DNA of 12,803 nucleotides, from NCBI GenBank assembly GCA_937988745.1, contig CALKAR010000060.1, positions 1-12,803 of the forward strand, given 5' to 3'. Shown here in pieces: positions 1 through 9,100 of this stretch; the first letter of the stretch is position 1, and each line of letters opens with the position of its first letter. The notes under the pieces were generated by a model. It saw nothing but the letters and a program-made list of their open reading frames with translations, made no database searches and had not been told where the DNA came from. The position numbers were made by a program, and so were the translations under genes. The DNA is from an uncultured Peptococcaceae bacterium (GTDB lineage Bacteria; Bacillota; Limnochordia; Darwinibacteriales; Darwinibacteriaceae).

Positions 1-14
1 AGCGAGGCTTTTTT
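1..14 (+). terminator. Possible 3' half of an upstream intrinsic terminator
   Basis: The window opens with AGCGAGGC followed by a run of six T. This looks like the descending arm and T-tract of a rho-independent terminator of a plus-strand gene to the left. The matching 5' arm would lie outside the window, so the hairpin itself cannot be seen. The strong promoter that begins about 50 nt later fits a transcription-unit boundary here. Confidence 0.35.
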
Positions 15-62
15 CTGCGAATTTCGTATCTCTGACGGTGCTGTGACGCTGCTTGGATAAAT

Positions 63-92
63 TTGACCTGTAATCTAATTAATGTATATAAT
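63..92 (+). promoter_or_regulatory. Sigma-A-type promoter of nifJ
   Basis: TTGACC at 63-68 is followed after 18 nt by a perfect TATAAT at 87-92. An overlapping TATATA at 85-90 would give a 16-nt spacer. The match to the housekeeping consensus is strong, and the region around it is A+T rich. Transcription should begin near base 99, leaving a leader of about 175 nt before the nifJ start at 275. No second promoter of similar quality is visible between here and the gene. Constitutive, high expression fits a central metabolic enzyme; any regulation would then act through the leader. Confidence 0.75.
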
Positions 93-105
93 GGGAAGGG
101 ATCAG

Positions 106-234
106 CGCCTTTTTGGCGAAAGGACAAGCGAGGATTTTGTCGCACTCTGTCTTTGTGAACACCTACACATAAAATCCTGGATAATCAGTACTAATGTGTT
201 AGGAGTCTCACAAAGAGTTCTTGTGCCATCCAGG
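106..234 (+). promoter_or_regulatory. Structured nifJ leader with competing stems
   Basis: The leader between the promoter and nifJ has several complementary segments. A small hairpin pairs CGCC (106-109) with GGCG (115-118) across five T. A long imperfect hairpin pairs TCTTTGTGA (150-158) with TCACAAAGA (208-216), then CCT (162-164) with AGG (201-203), then ACACAT (165-170) with ATGTGT (194-199), with one bulged T at 200. That is 18 base pairs around a 23-nt loop (171-193). The loop contains AAAATCCT (171-178), which is complementary to the upstream AGGATTTT (131-138), giving a possible H-type pseudoknot. It also contains CCTGGAT (176-182), complementary to downstream ATCCAGG (228-234). I do not recognise a known riboswitch class. 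A cis-regulatory role is inference. Confidence 0.45.
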
Positions 235-274
235 CCTCATCTCAATATATTCTGCAAGGAGGAGTAGTGTATCT

Positions 275-3200
275 ATGCGCAAGATGACCATTGACGGTAA
301 TACCGCTGCGGCGCATATTGCTTATGCTTTGAGTGATGCAGCAGCGATTTACCCGATTACGCCATCTTCAACCATGGGCGAAATCTGTGACGAATGGGCT
401 ACCCGTGGTCGGAAGAACATCTTTGGGCAGGTAGTAAAGATTGCCGAAATGCAGTCTGAAGCAGGCGCTGCCGGTGCAGTACACGGTTCGCTGGTGGCTG
501 GTGCTCTTACCACTACCTTTACTGCATCCCAGGGTCTTCTTTTGATGATCCCGAACATGTATAAAATCTCTGGCGAACTGCTGCCCGCAGTTTTCCATGT
601 TTCTGCTCGCTCCATCGCGGCACATGCTCTGTCTATCTTCGGTGACCATTCTGACGTAATGGCAGCCCGCCAGACTGGCTTTGCTATGCTGGCATCCGGT
701 TCTGTACAGGAAGTTATGGACCTGGCTTTAGTAGCACACCTGGCTGCTCTCAAAGGGCGGGTACCCTTCCTGCATTTCTTCGATGGTTTCCGGACCTCTC
801 ACGAGATTCAAAAGATCGATGTCATTGACTACGAAGATATCGAGAAACTCGTAGACAAGAAGGCACTCGCCGAGTTCAGAGCTCGGGCAATGAACCCCGA
901 ACATCCTGAACTACGCGGTACAGCTCAGAACCCTGATATTTACTTCCAAGGCCGTGAAGCTGCGAACCCATACTACAACGCAATCCCAGGCATCGTAGAA
1001 GAAATTATGAATCAGGTCGGCGAGCTGACTGGCCGCTACTACAAGCCGTTTGATTACTACGGCGCACCAGATGCTGACCGTGTCATCGTTATTATGGGCT
1101 CTGGTGGTGAGGCTGTTGAAGAAACAGTCAACTACCTCAACGAACGCGGTGAAAAACTTGGTCTGATTAAGGTCCGCCTCTATCGTCCATTCTCGGCCGA
1201 ACACTTCCTGGCGGTACTGCCTGAAAGTGTCAAGAGAATCGCTGTCCTGGACCGGACTAAGGAACCAGGCGCACTCGGTGAGCCTCTCTATCAGGATGTA
1301 CAAACTGTTCTGGCTGAGAACGGCCGTTCTGATATCCTCGTTGTTGGCGGCCGCTACGGCTTGAGCTCCAAGGAGTTTACTCCTGCAATGGTTAAGGCCG
1401 TATTTGACAATCTGGCCACCGATACTCCGAAGAACCACTTCACTGTGGGAATCATCGATGACGTGACCCATACTTCGCTCGAAGTGGATCACAGCTTCGA
1501 AGTGGCTACTGAAGGCCTGATCTCCTGCAAGTTCTATGGCTTAGGCTCCGACGGTACTGTCAGCGCCAACAAGAACAGCATTAAGATCATCGGTGACCAC
1601 ACCGACATGTTCGCTCAAGGTTACTTCGAGTATGACTCCAAGAAGTCCGGTGGTATCACCATTTCTCACCTCCGCTTTGGAAATACGCCCATTAAGGCTC
1701 CTTACAAAGTGGATAAACCAAATCTTGTGGCCTGCCACAACCCATCTTATGTAACTAAGTACGACATGCTCGATGGTATCAAGGAAGGCGGCGTATTCCT
1801 CCTCAACTCCCCATGGACTCTTGAGGAAATGGAAACTCAACTGCCCGCATCTCTGAAGCGCACCATCGCAGAGAAAAAGCTGCGCTTCTACAATATCGAC
1901 GCAGTCAAAATTGCTGCAGAGATTGGATTAGGCCACCGTATCAACACTATTCTGCAGGCAGCATTCTTTAAGATCGCTAACGTGATCCCCGTAGACGATG
2001 CTGTGCAGTTTATTAAAGAAGCTATCCAGAGAAGCTACGGCCACAGAGGCGAAAAAGTCGTACAGATGAACTACGCTGCCGTAGATCGCGGTCTCTCCGA
2101 TCTGCAGGAAATCAACTATCCTGCCGAATGGGCTAACGCATCCGAAGCTGCAGCTGCCGTAGAAACTGCCGATGAACCAGATTTTGTCAAGAATGTGGTT
2201 CGTCCGATCGCAGCTCTGAAGGGCGACGAACTGCCAGTAAGCGCCTTTACACCGGATGGCGTCATGCCAACTGCAACCACTCAGTACGAGAAGCGCGGTA
2301 TTGCCGTAAACGTACCGAAGTGGATCCCAGAAAACTGCATCCAGTGTAACCAGTGTGCTATGGTATGTCCTCATGCTGCCATCAGACCTTTCTTGGCTGA
2401 AGAGAGCGATCTTGAGGATGCTCCAGAAGCATTCGTTACCATCGATGCTGTTGGCCGCGAAGTGAAGGGTCTTAAGTACCGCATCCAGGTTTCTGTGCTC
2501 GACTGCACCGGCTGCGGCAACTGTGCCCAAGTCTGCCCATCCAAGGAGAAATCCCTTGTTATGGAACCTCTCGTGGACCATGCTATTGTCCAGAGCGACA
2601 ACTGGAACTTCGCAGTTAACCTGCCAAACCGGGCAGAGAATATCCCGACAAACACCATCAAGAACACTCAGTTCAAACAGCCTCTGTTTGAGTTCTCCGG
2701 TGCCTGCGCAGGTTGTGGCGAAACAGCTTACATCAAGCTGGCAACCCAGCTGTTTGGCGACCGCATGCTGATTGCCAACGCAACCGGCTGCTCCTCGATC
2801 TACGGTGGAAGCGCTCCAGTATGTCCATATGCTGTGAACGAAAACGGTCACGGACCAAGCTGGGCAAACTCCCTGTTTGAGGACAACGCTGAGTTCGGCT
2901 TTGGTATGAACTTGGCTCAAAATGCACGCCGCAGCACTCTGGCTAACCTGATGGCTGGCCTCTTAGATGAAGACATTCCAGCTGAGCTCAAAGAAGCATT
3001 CCAGCTGTGGATGGACAACATCAATGATGCAGATGCCACAAGAGAAGCTGCAGCGAAGATTAGAAGTCTTCTTCCAGCAGCAATCGAGCAAGCTTCCGGC
3101 GATCTGAAAGATGTACTTGAAACTCTCCAGGAGAACGCTGACATCCTGGTGAAGAAGTCCATCTGGATCATTGGTGGCGACGGCTGGGCCTATGACATTG

Positions 3201-3802
3201 GCTATGGTGGTCTGGACCACGTACTAGCATCCGGCGAGGACGTCAACGTACTGGTACTTGACACCGAAGTCTACTCCAACACTGGCGGCCAGGCCTCTAA
3301 GGCTACACCAACCGGTGCCGTGGCTAAGTTCGCTAGTGCTGGAAAGCGCACCCGTAAGAAGGAACTCGGACTCATGGCCATGTCCTATGGCTATGTCTAC
3401 GTTGCTTCTGTATCGATGGGTGCCAACCGCAACCAGCTTCTCAAGGCCATGATCGAAGCTGAAAGCTACGACGGCCCATCCTTGATTATTGCTTACTCCC
3501 CATGCATTAACCATGGTATCGACATGAGCATGAGTGTCGAAAATGGTAAGCAGGCAGTTGAAGCTGGTTACTGGACACTGTACCGCTATGACCCACGGTT
3601 AGAAGCGGAAGGCAAGAATCCGTTCACCCTTGACTCCAAGGAGCCGGATTACAGCAAGTTCCGTGAATACCTCATGCAGCAGGTGCGGTACAACTCCCTG
3701 TACAGACAGGATCCAGAAGCAGCTGAAGCCCTGTTTAAGGAAGCAGAAGAAGACGTACGCCGCCGCTACAACATGTTCAAGCGTCTGGCAGAAATCTTCT
3801 AA
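275..3802 (+). CDS. nifJ: Pyruvate:ferredoxin (flavodoxin) oxidoreductase, single-chain NifJ type
   Basis: This enzyme converts pyruvate and CoA to acetyl-CoA and CO2 and passes two electrons to ferredoxin or flavodoxin; it is cytoplasmic and central to anaerobic fermentation. The start at 275 has AAGGAGGAG at 256-264, about 10 nt upstream, and gives 1175 residues. An earlier in-frame ATG at 221 lacks a comparable site. The N-terminal domain carries the family's YPITPSS (26-32) and EMQSEAGAAG (58-67) segments, with the expected pyruvate-site residues T29, E62 and R112. Two ferredoxin-like clusters are complete: C688, C691, C694, C698 and C744, C747, C750, C754. The proximal cluster ligands are C811, C814, C839 and C1077. 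The thiamine pyrophosphate motif runs from GDGW (968-971) to SNTGG (1001-1005). All fusion domains are intact. The chain stops after the thiamine domain and lacks the C-terminal extension known from Desulfovibrio africanus. The gene has its own promoter and terminator. Confidence 0.98.
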   Translation: MRKMTIDGNTAAAHIAYALSDAAAIYPITPSSTMGEICDEWATRGRKNIFGQVVKIAEMQSEAGAAGAVHGSLVAGALTTTFTASQGLLLMIPNMYKISGELLPAVFHVSARSIAAHALSIFGDHSDVMAARQTGFAMLASGSVQEVMDLALVAHLAALKGRVPFLHFFDGFRTSHEIQKIDVIDYEDIEKLVDKKALAEFRARAMNPEHPELRGTAQNPDIYFQGREAANPYYNAIPGIVEEIMNQVGELTGRYYKPFDYYGAPDADRVIVIMGSGGEAVEETVNYLNERGEKLGLIKVRLYRPFSAEHFLAVLPESVKRIAVLDRTKEPGALGEPLYQDVQTVLAENGRSDILVVGGRYGLSSKEFTPAMVKAVFDNLATDTPKNHFTVGIIDDVTHTSLEVDHSFEVATEGLISCKFYGLGSDGTVSANKNSIKIIGDHTDMFAQGYFEYDSKKSGGITISHLRFGNTPIKAPYKVDKPNLVACHNPSYVTKYDMLDGIKEGGVFLLNSPWTLEEMETQLPASLKRTIAEKKLRFYNIDAVKIAAEIGLGHRINTILQAAFFKIANVIPVDDAVQFIKEAIQRSYGHRGEKVVQMNYAAVDRGLSDLQEINYPAEWANASEAAAAVETADEPDFVKNVVRPIAALKGDELPVSAFTPDGVMPTATTQYEKRGIAVNVPKWIPENCIQCNQCAMVCPHAAIRPFLAEESDLEDAPEAFVTIDAVGREVKGLKYRIQVSVLDCTGCGNCAQVCPSKEKSLVMEPLVDHAIVQSDNWNFAVNLPNRAENIPTNTIKNTQFKQPLFEFSGACAGCGETAYIKLATQLFGDRMLIANATGCSSIYGGSAPVCPYAVNENGHGPSWANSLFEDNAEFGFGMNLAQNARRSTLANLMAGLLDEDIPAELKEAFQLWMDNINDADATREAAAKIRSLLPAAIEQASGDLKDVLETLQENADILVKKSIWIIGGDGWAYDIGYGGLDHVLASGEDVNVLVLDTEVYSNTGGQASKATPTGAVAKFASAGKRTRKKELGLMAMSYGYVYVASVSMGANRNQLLKAMIEAESYDGPSLIIAYSPCINHGIDMSMSVENGKQAVEAGYWTLYRYDPRLEAEGKNPFTLDSKEPDYSKFREYLMQQVRYNSLYRQDPEAAEALFKEAEEDVRRRYNMFKRLAEIF

Positions 3803-3809
3803 GCATACT

Positions 3810-3839
3810 AAAAAAAGCCCCCTCATGGGGGCTTTTTTT
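3810..3839. terminator. Bidirectional intrinsic terminator between nifJ and the hydrolase gene
   Basis: Seven A (3810-3816), GCCCCC (3817-3822), a TCAT loop (3823-3826), GGGGGC (3827-3832) and seven T (3833-3839) form a perfect symmetric hairpin. Read on either strand it gives a GC stem followed by a T-tract, so it can end nifJ (stop at 3800-3802) on the plus strand and the hydrolase gene on the minus strand. The minus-strand gene's TAA stop (3840-3838) overlaps the outer end of the element by two bases. Confidence 0.93.
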
Positions 3840-4266
3840 ATGAGGCAAATACATGTTCGCCAATCTGCAGGCGAATTGGCCTAGTCCATACCCAGCTCGA
3901 TGGCGGGACCTTACGGGGGTTCCAAAAGAACAGTGCACCATCAGTCGGATCATTACCATCCATGGCTTCTAAAGCTGCCTGATAAGCCAAATTGTTAGGA
4001 AGCATATTAATACTACCGTTCGCCACCACCTCAAACTGGCGGGGCTGGTATATTACACCCCACAGCGTATCGGGGAAATCAGGGTGCTTCAGTCTATTGA
4101 GGGCGACTGCCGCTACCGCCACCTGGCCAATGTAAGGCTCACCGCGCGCTTCAGCATGAACAAGACGTGCCAGCAGTTTGATTTGTTCCAACTGCTCGTC
4201 AGTATACTCGTCCTCAGGCAGCACAAACCCTCCCTCTACCGAAGGCAGGATCGGAGTCGACTTCAT
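3838..4266 (-). CDS. Cell wall hydrolase of the SleB/CwlJ family
   Basis: The product is a 142-residue protein with one Hydrolase_2 (SleB-type) domain over roughly residues 27-141. Members of the family cleave peptidoglycan, classically spore cortex during germination. Visible hallmarks are LVHAEARGEP (35-44), where E39 is the likely catalytic glutamate, GQVAVAAVALNR (47-58), IYQPRQFEVV (72-81) and FFWNP (113-117). The ATG at 4266 is chosen because AAGGAGGG (4279-4272) lies 5 nt upstream; an in-frame ATG at 4287 has no such site. There is no signal peptide, transmembrane segment or peptidoglycan-binding domain. That matches Bacillus CwlJ in length and architecture better than secreted SleB. 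The family also has vegetative members, so a sporulation role is likely but not proved. The gene converges on nifJ and follows the permease gene ending at 4378 on the same strand, 111 nt away, so it may be read separately or by readthrough. Confidence 0.9.
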   Translation of the reverse strand: MKSTPILPSVEGGFVLPEDEYTDEQLEQIKLLARLVHAEARGEPYIGQVAVAAVALNRLKHPDFPDTLWGVIYQPRQFEVVANGSINMLPNNLAYQAALEAMDGNDPTDGALFFWNPRKVPPSSWVWTRPIRLQIGEHVFAS

Positions 4267-4278
4267 GGTTTCCCTCCT

Positions 4279-4330
4279 TCCATCCAACGCAGTACATAAC
4301 CTATGCTAGGATATGCATGTCTTGGATGGA
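4279..4330. repeat. Nested inverted repeat upstream of the hydrolase gene
   Basis: Outer arms TCCATCCAA (4279-4287) and TTGGATGGA (4322-4330) are perfect 9-bp complements. Between them and almost on the same centre is an inner dyad: CATA (4295-4298), A, CCTA (4300-4303), TGC, TAGG (4307-4310), A, TATG (4312-4315). The whole could fold as a 52-nt interrupted hairpin, or present a two-fold symmetric protein site. There is no T-tract on either side, so it is not a standard terminator. On the minus strand one arm touches the ribosome binding site of the hydrolase gene. Confidence 0.55.
4297..4305 (-). promoter_or_regulatory. Weak candidate sporulation-type -10 for the hydrolase gene
   Basis: On the minus strand CATAGGTTA (4305-4297) matches the CATANNNTA pattern known for mother-cell sigma-K -10 sites, and partly the CATA core shared with sigma-E. 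It would place the transcript start about 25 nt upstream of the start codon, just ahead of the ribosome binding site. I found no matching -35 at proper spacing, and the site lies inside the inner dyad, so chance is quite possible. Confidence 0.2.
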
Positions 4331-4377
4331 TGGCGCGTCCTCGCTCCCCCTACCCTATTCCCCTTTTTGCTTGGCTG

Positions 4378-5244
4378 TTACTCACCCGTAATACCACTGG
4401 TTCCCATGGTCTGCACGATCTGGCTCTGGTTGACTAAGAAAATCGTGATTGGGACAACCATGAGAATCACCGAGACCGCCGCTGCCACACCTGCCCGCCC
4501 AACGCCGCCACCGATGATTTGGTTGAGCGCGTAGGGTAATGGTTTTAACTCTTCAGCATAGAGGAAAAGGGAACCGTCGTTGCCCCAAAGCTGCTGGAAG
4601 CTGAGAATGATTAAGGTCAGCCAAGCAGGTCGCACGATAGGCATGACAACCCGCCAGTAACAGTAAAACTCGCTGGCACCGTCAATGCGGGCCGCCTCGA
4701 GGAGAGTATCATGCACCATATGCTCAATGAAATTGCGCATCAAGAACACACCCAGTGTCGCTCCCCAAGCCGGGACAACAATCGCTGCGTAAGTGTTGAT
4801 CCAGCCAAGAAACGACATCGTTAAGTAGTGTGGAATCAGCAGTACCGATCCTGCAAACATCAATGAAAACAGGATCAGGTTGTTGATAAGCCGTTTCCCA
4901 GGGAAGTTATGCTTTGCCAAAGCATACGCACAGAGCGACCCGAGGAGCACATTGCCCGCCGTTCCTAAACCAACGATCAATAAAGAGTTGAATAAATAAC
5001 GCGTTACAGGTACCCAACTCTGGCCCATCAGTATAAACAAGTCTCGAAAATTATCCAGCGTTGGATGGCGTGGAAAGAACTGAGGTGGAAATATAAACAG
5101 CTCGTTTAGGGGCTTAAAGGCCTGGCAGATAGTATAAATCATGGGCAGTGACATAAATAGTGCACCTGCACCGAGTACTGCAAAAATGACCAAGTCTCCG
5201 CCCGTAGAGCGGGCCAGTCGTCTGCGGCGAATCCTGAATTTCAT
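4378..5244 (-). CDS. Carbohydrate ABC transporter permease, MalG type (importer 2)
   Basis: This 288-residue inner-membrane protein has about six hydrophobic segments and the binding-protein-dependent permease signature: the EAA loop at residues 183-202, with E183-A184-A185 and G189, which contacts the ATPase subunit. The arginine-rich N-terminus (RIRRRRLAR, 4-12) fits the positive-inside rule. The C-terminus, ending MGTSGITG (280-287), is typical of MalG/YtcP-like partners. The ATG at 5244 has an AGGAGG-type site a few nt upstream, 24 nt after the stop of its MalF-type partner. It is the last gene of the minus-strand operon. It should pair with the 6165-5269 product and receive sugar from the giant binding protein. 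The substrate is inferred to be xylan-derived oligosaccharide from the neighbouring xylanase. No ATPase gene is next to it. Confidence 0.93.
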   Translation of the reverse strand: MKFRIRRRRLARSTGGDLVIFAVLGAGALFMSLPMIYTICQAFKPLNELFIFPPQFFPRHPTLDNFRDLFILMGQSWVPVTRYLFNSLLIVGLGTAGNVLLGSLCAYALAKHNFPGKRLINNLILFSLMFAGSVLLIPHYLTMSFLGWINTYAAIVVPAWGATLGVFLMRNFIEHMVHDTLLEAARIDGASEFYCYWRVVMPIVRPAWLTLIILSFQQLWGNDGSLFLYAEELKPLPYALNQIIGGGVGRAGVAAAVSVILMVVPITIFLVNQSQIVQTMGTSGITGE

Positions 5245-5268
5245 GTTCCCTCCTCCTTCCTTGAGCGG

Positions 5269-6165
5269 CTAAGCGAGCTTTGCCAAGAGGCGCTGTACGA
5301 TGCGCTGGACTAATACCATTGTGACAAACAGCAGAACGGCCATTGCGGATGCGTAGCCCATTTCATAACGTACATAGCCGTAGTCATTAATGTGCTGCAT
5401 GATCGTCCAGGTAGCCCAGTCCGTCGGTGTTGTCCCTGTAAGGGCCTGGATCTGGCCTGCGGCAGCAAAGGAGTTCGTAATGCTGATAATCGCGCCGAAC
5501 ATCAGATGAGGTTTCATCAGCGGCAGGGTGATATACCATAGTTCCTGCCAGCGATTTCTAACTCCATCGATAACCGCAGCTTCGTAGTACATGTCATCAA
5601 TACCCTGCAGCCCAGCGATAAATGTCAGGAAGCTCACGCCAAGGCTCATCCACAGGGCTACCATAATTACGATGGGCATCATCCATATTGGATCCACCAA
5701 CCACTGTATCGGTTTGTCGATAATACCCCAGTACAGGAGGATACCGTTGATATATCCATAGGCGTCCCCGCTGAAAATAACAAGCCAAATCATGTAAGCA
5801 TTGGCTGAGATACTAGGAGCATAAAACAGCAGTGTCAGAACTGCTCTGATTTTGGGATTAAGCTCATTGATGAGCCAGGCAAAGACAAAACACATGAAAT
5901 AACTTATCGGACCGGTAATTGCCGCAAACAATAGAGTGTTCTTTACCGCGATGAGGAAAATCTCGTCTTCAAGAAAAAGCGTCAAGTAGTTCTGCCAGCC
6001 TACCCAGCGGGGAGGCTGCACCATATTGAAATAGGTAAAGCTGAGGCCAATGGAAACCAAAATCGGGACGATGACAAAGATCGTAAAGATGACCATAAAG
6101 GGTGCTACGAATACGTAGGATGTGCGGTTGGCCTTCATGTCTGACCAGAGTTGTGATAGGTTCAT
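5269..6165 (-). CDS. Carbohydrate ABC transporter permease, MalF/UgpA type (importer 2)
   Basis: The product is 298 residues with about six membrane segments, the first near residues 17-43. The permease motif is at residues 195-214: E195-A196-A197 and G201 (YEAAVIDG), preceded by the FIAGLQGI segment (182-189) usual for MalF/UgpA-type proteins. The start codon at 6165-6163 overlaps the TGA stop of the binding-protein gene in an ATGA arrangement, with GGAGGAGG a few nt upstream inside that gene. This points to translational coupling and to the two proteins acting together. Its partner is the MalG-type permease that starts 24 nt after its own stop. The length of the loop before the EAA region is ordinary, unlike that of the MalF-type protein of the upstream pair. 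Confidence 0.93.
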   Translation of the reverse strand: MNLSQLWSDMKANRTSYVFVAPFMVIFTIFVIVPILVSIGLSFTYFNMVQPPRWVGWQNYLTLFLEDEIFLIAVKNTLLFAAITGPISYFMCFVFAWLINELNPKIRAVLTLLFYAPSISANAYMIWLVIFSGDAYGYINGILLYWGIIDKPIQWLVDPIWMMPIVIMVALWMSLGVSFLTFIAGLQGIDDMYYEAAVIDGVRNRWQELWYITLPLMKPHLMFGAIISITNSFAAAGQIQALTGTTPTDWATWTIMQHINDYGYVRYEMGYASAMAVLLFVTMVLVQRIVQRLLAKLA

Positions 6166-9100
6166 GCCCCTTCCTCCTCCAGAAGCAGTCCTAGGCGCTC
6201 CAATATGGCGCGATACTCAGGATCAATTTCCTGCGGCTCCCAATCAAGCCGATAGACGTGGGTATAGTGATCCCAATACATCTCTTTCCATTTATCATCC
6301 ACTTCTTCTAAGTCGGTCTCTAGTTCGAATTCTGCTCGCTTACGAGCCATCTCTCGATTAATCTCCCTGCTGTAATCTAAGACCGACTCCCGGATCGGTT
6401 CGTTATGGAGTACCACAGCTCTAAACAGCCAGTCAAACTGGCGAGTCACATAGTAACCGCCCAGGACCGGTGGAATACCTTCCACCCAATCCCACTGAGC
6501 CATCAGCTGTTCCCGTTCTTCTACACGCCAAGGCAGCTGCTGCATTGCTTCTACGTTTGCAGTGGCATAGCGAGCTGCAGGTCCAATCAGCGCCTCTAGT
6601 TCTCGTCCAAAACGGACTTGAGTATCTGTGCGAGTCCACCACTTCAGAAACTCCCAAGCCTTATCCTGTTTTGTCGATTTAGCCAGGATAATAGAGCCTG
6701 TTGTACCGCTGGGCATCATTACAGTTCCCGTTGCATCGGTCCGGATCACAAGCGCATCTTGAGCCACTGGTACTGTGCGGTTGATCGTACCATCAGGCTG
6801 CCGTACACCCGGAATCGGCGCCATGCCCCACTGACCCCTAAGCTCTGGAGCAAAAATGGTCAGCGTGTTATAGTCACCGTAGTTAGCAATAGCCAGCGGC
6901 ATTTCGCCCATCCGGAAGCGGTTGATAAAGTTGTATTGGAGAGGCAGCCCTGATTGGGTGTAGAGATTAGTCATTTCTTCAAAAGTAGCAATTGCAGCCT
7001 CGGCCTCCAAGTTAGCTGCGATCACATCTTCTTGGTATAAAGCGACACCTTTTTGATAAAGGAACTGAATGTAAGTATAGATGCTCGGATAAATCCCGAA
7101 TTCAAGGTGATGGTTCTGCAGTTCGGGCAGAATCCGATATACATCGTCCCATGTCTGCGGTACTTCTAAACCCAGCTCAGACAGAATGTCCTTTCTGTAG
7201 AAAAGCATCGGGAAGCTCTGCATTTCGGGCAGGGCAAAAACCTTGTCTCTAAACCGGAATGCTAAGAGTGCTGACTTCTTAAAGCGCTGAGCTACTTCTG
7301 GGAAATCTGGGAATTGAGTCAAATCGACAACCGCGCCACGGAAAGCTAGATCCATATTGGCTGCCCCGATCGCTACATCAGGATTGGTTCCGGCAATTGT
7401 CGATGGAACCAAGAGCTGTTCCATGGCAGTAACCAATTCTAAGTCGACTCTAATGCCAGTTTCCGGAGTAAACGTGTCTTCAATCATCTGTTTTAAGATC
7501 TGTGCCTGGTCACGTCCTAAGCCTATCCAGACCTTAATTGTGTTTTCATCAGTCGTTGGCCGAGTATCTTCTAATTCAGACACACTGTGGATGCTGGTGT
7601 AATCATGGACGAATGAGGCAATGAAAGCACGAAGCTCATGCAGTACAACTTCCCAGAACCTCGGCTGAACTCGAGGCATTTTCTGTCCTGGTGAAGCTAC
7701 GATAATGTAGTCAATCTGGAGCGGCTGCTTGCGCGCATTCATAATCCATGTCCCAAGATTACCGATGGCATCACGATATTCTTGAAGAAGATTGGGAATG
7801 GAATCAGGGCGCTTTACCATTCTATCCAGCATCCGCGCGATGTCTAAAAGTGTGGCAGTCTGTCCGCCGCGATCCCCTGTAATGCGCTCTAGCTCACTGG
7901 CGATCTTTCTAAGCTCCTCGGCCTGGTTACCAAGCCGAGCTAAGAGGTCTGGCACGCGCTGCTCGAGCTGGTAACTGCGCATTGGGTCAGGATTGACAGA
8001 GGTAATCATGATTATGTTGCGGTACAGGGTGTTGAGCTCATAGAGCGATTCTTCTGTCTTGTTGATTAAGGGGCCCCATTCACCCAAAACCGCTTCCATC
8101 ATCAGTTCATGCTTACCCTTGGTTAAGTAGAACAAGAACGGTGAATCGTGGGTATCTTCTCCCAAACGTTTCAGATCATAACGAGCGCTGAAATTGAATG
8201 GTACAGCCTCTAGTTCCGCGTAGGGGACTCGCCCATCGATCATGATGCGGCGGTTGCTAAAGACTCCCCTATTAAGATTCTGCTTTGCTTTAAGAGCAAT
8301 TTCATAATAACCATCTTCAGGGACTTCGAATTCCCAGACAATCCAATCGCCCGTTTCCTGCCAACGGTGACCGCCAATCGAGTTCAAACGAATCTTCGCT
8401 GGATCATAAGGCTCGGTGGTCGGATCACCCTGATCGTGCACCGCAAACAAGGAGGGACTAGAACGCAATGTGCTGTCCTCAGCTTGGATTTTGATAAACA
8501 CATCGATGTTAGGTACCTGAGACAGACTAATGCCTGCCATCGCCTGATTATATGGCAGAGGTTCTTCAGCCTGGCAGAGGCGAAGCTGAGCAATGATCAT
8601 CGGTTCCGCTAAAGAGATCAGGCGAATGGTGTTTTTTCCTTCTTTAAAATAAAACTGGTAAGGCTTCAGTTCATATCCTAAGGTATCAGTTAGAAATACC
8701 GTACGCCACTGCGGCTTTTCAATCTGCTGAGGGCGAATCTCGTTGCCGGCGGTATCAAACAAGGACGGTCCCGCATCACCAAAAGTGCGATGGAAACGCA
8801 GATAATCTGCACCTTCGAATAGAGTCTCTCCGTTGATCTGTATTTCCCGTTCAATGGTTGTTCCCCGTCCTTCAGCAGGATAATATGTAATCTCTACGTT
8901 ATAGAGTCCTGCCTGGGGTACGTCCACTTCCCATTCGATGTACCCACGTTCATCAGTCCAGAGAACCCGTCCTTCATAACCATCATAATCTGTTAATACA
9001 TGGAATTTATTTGCCGCAGCGCGGAACTGTACAGCCGGAATAACGATCTCCACCTGTGGCCGGGGTGCTCCTTGATATTCTGATAGATAATCCCGGTACG

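Noticed and set aside
155..190. A stretch in the nifJ leader (CTGGATAATC region) that resembles the 3' part of a thiamine pyrophosphate riboswitch
   Set aside because: The essential CTGAGA thi-box half is absent upstream and the surrounding helices do not match the family layout, so the similarity is probably chance, even though NifJ uses this cofactor.
82..267. A 61-codon open frame ahead of nifJ, considered as a leader peptide
   Set aside because: Its first two ATG codons fall inside or before the -10 box and would not be transcribed, there is no ribosome binding site, and the predicted peptide resembles nothing known.
1928..2920. A 330-codon open frame on the minus strand inside nifJ, with several shorter ones nearby
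   Set aside because: It lies entirely antisense to strongly conserved nifJ sequence, has no ribosome binding site or recognisable domain, and is explained by the codon bias of a highly expressed gene that avoids the codons that would read as stops on the other strand.
4313..4534. A 73-codon plus-strand open frame across the end of the last permease gene
   Set aside because: It is mostly antisense to the permease coding region, with no ribosome binding site and a composition that looks like a shadow frame.
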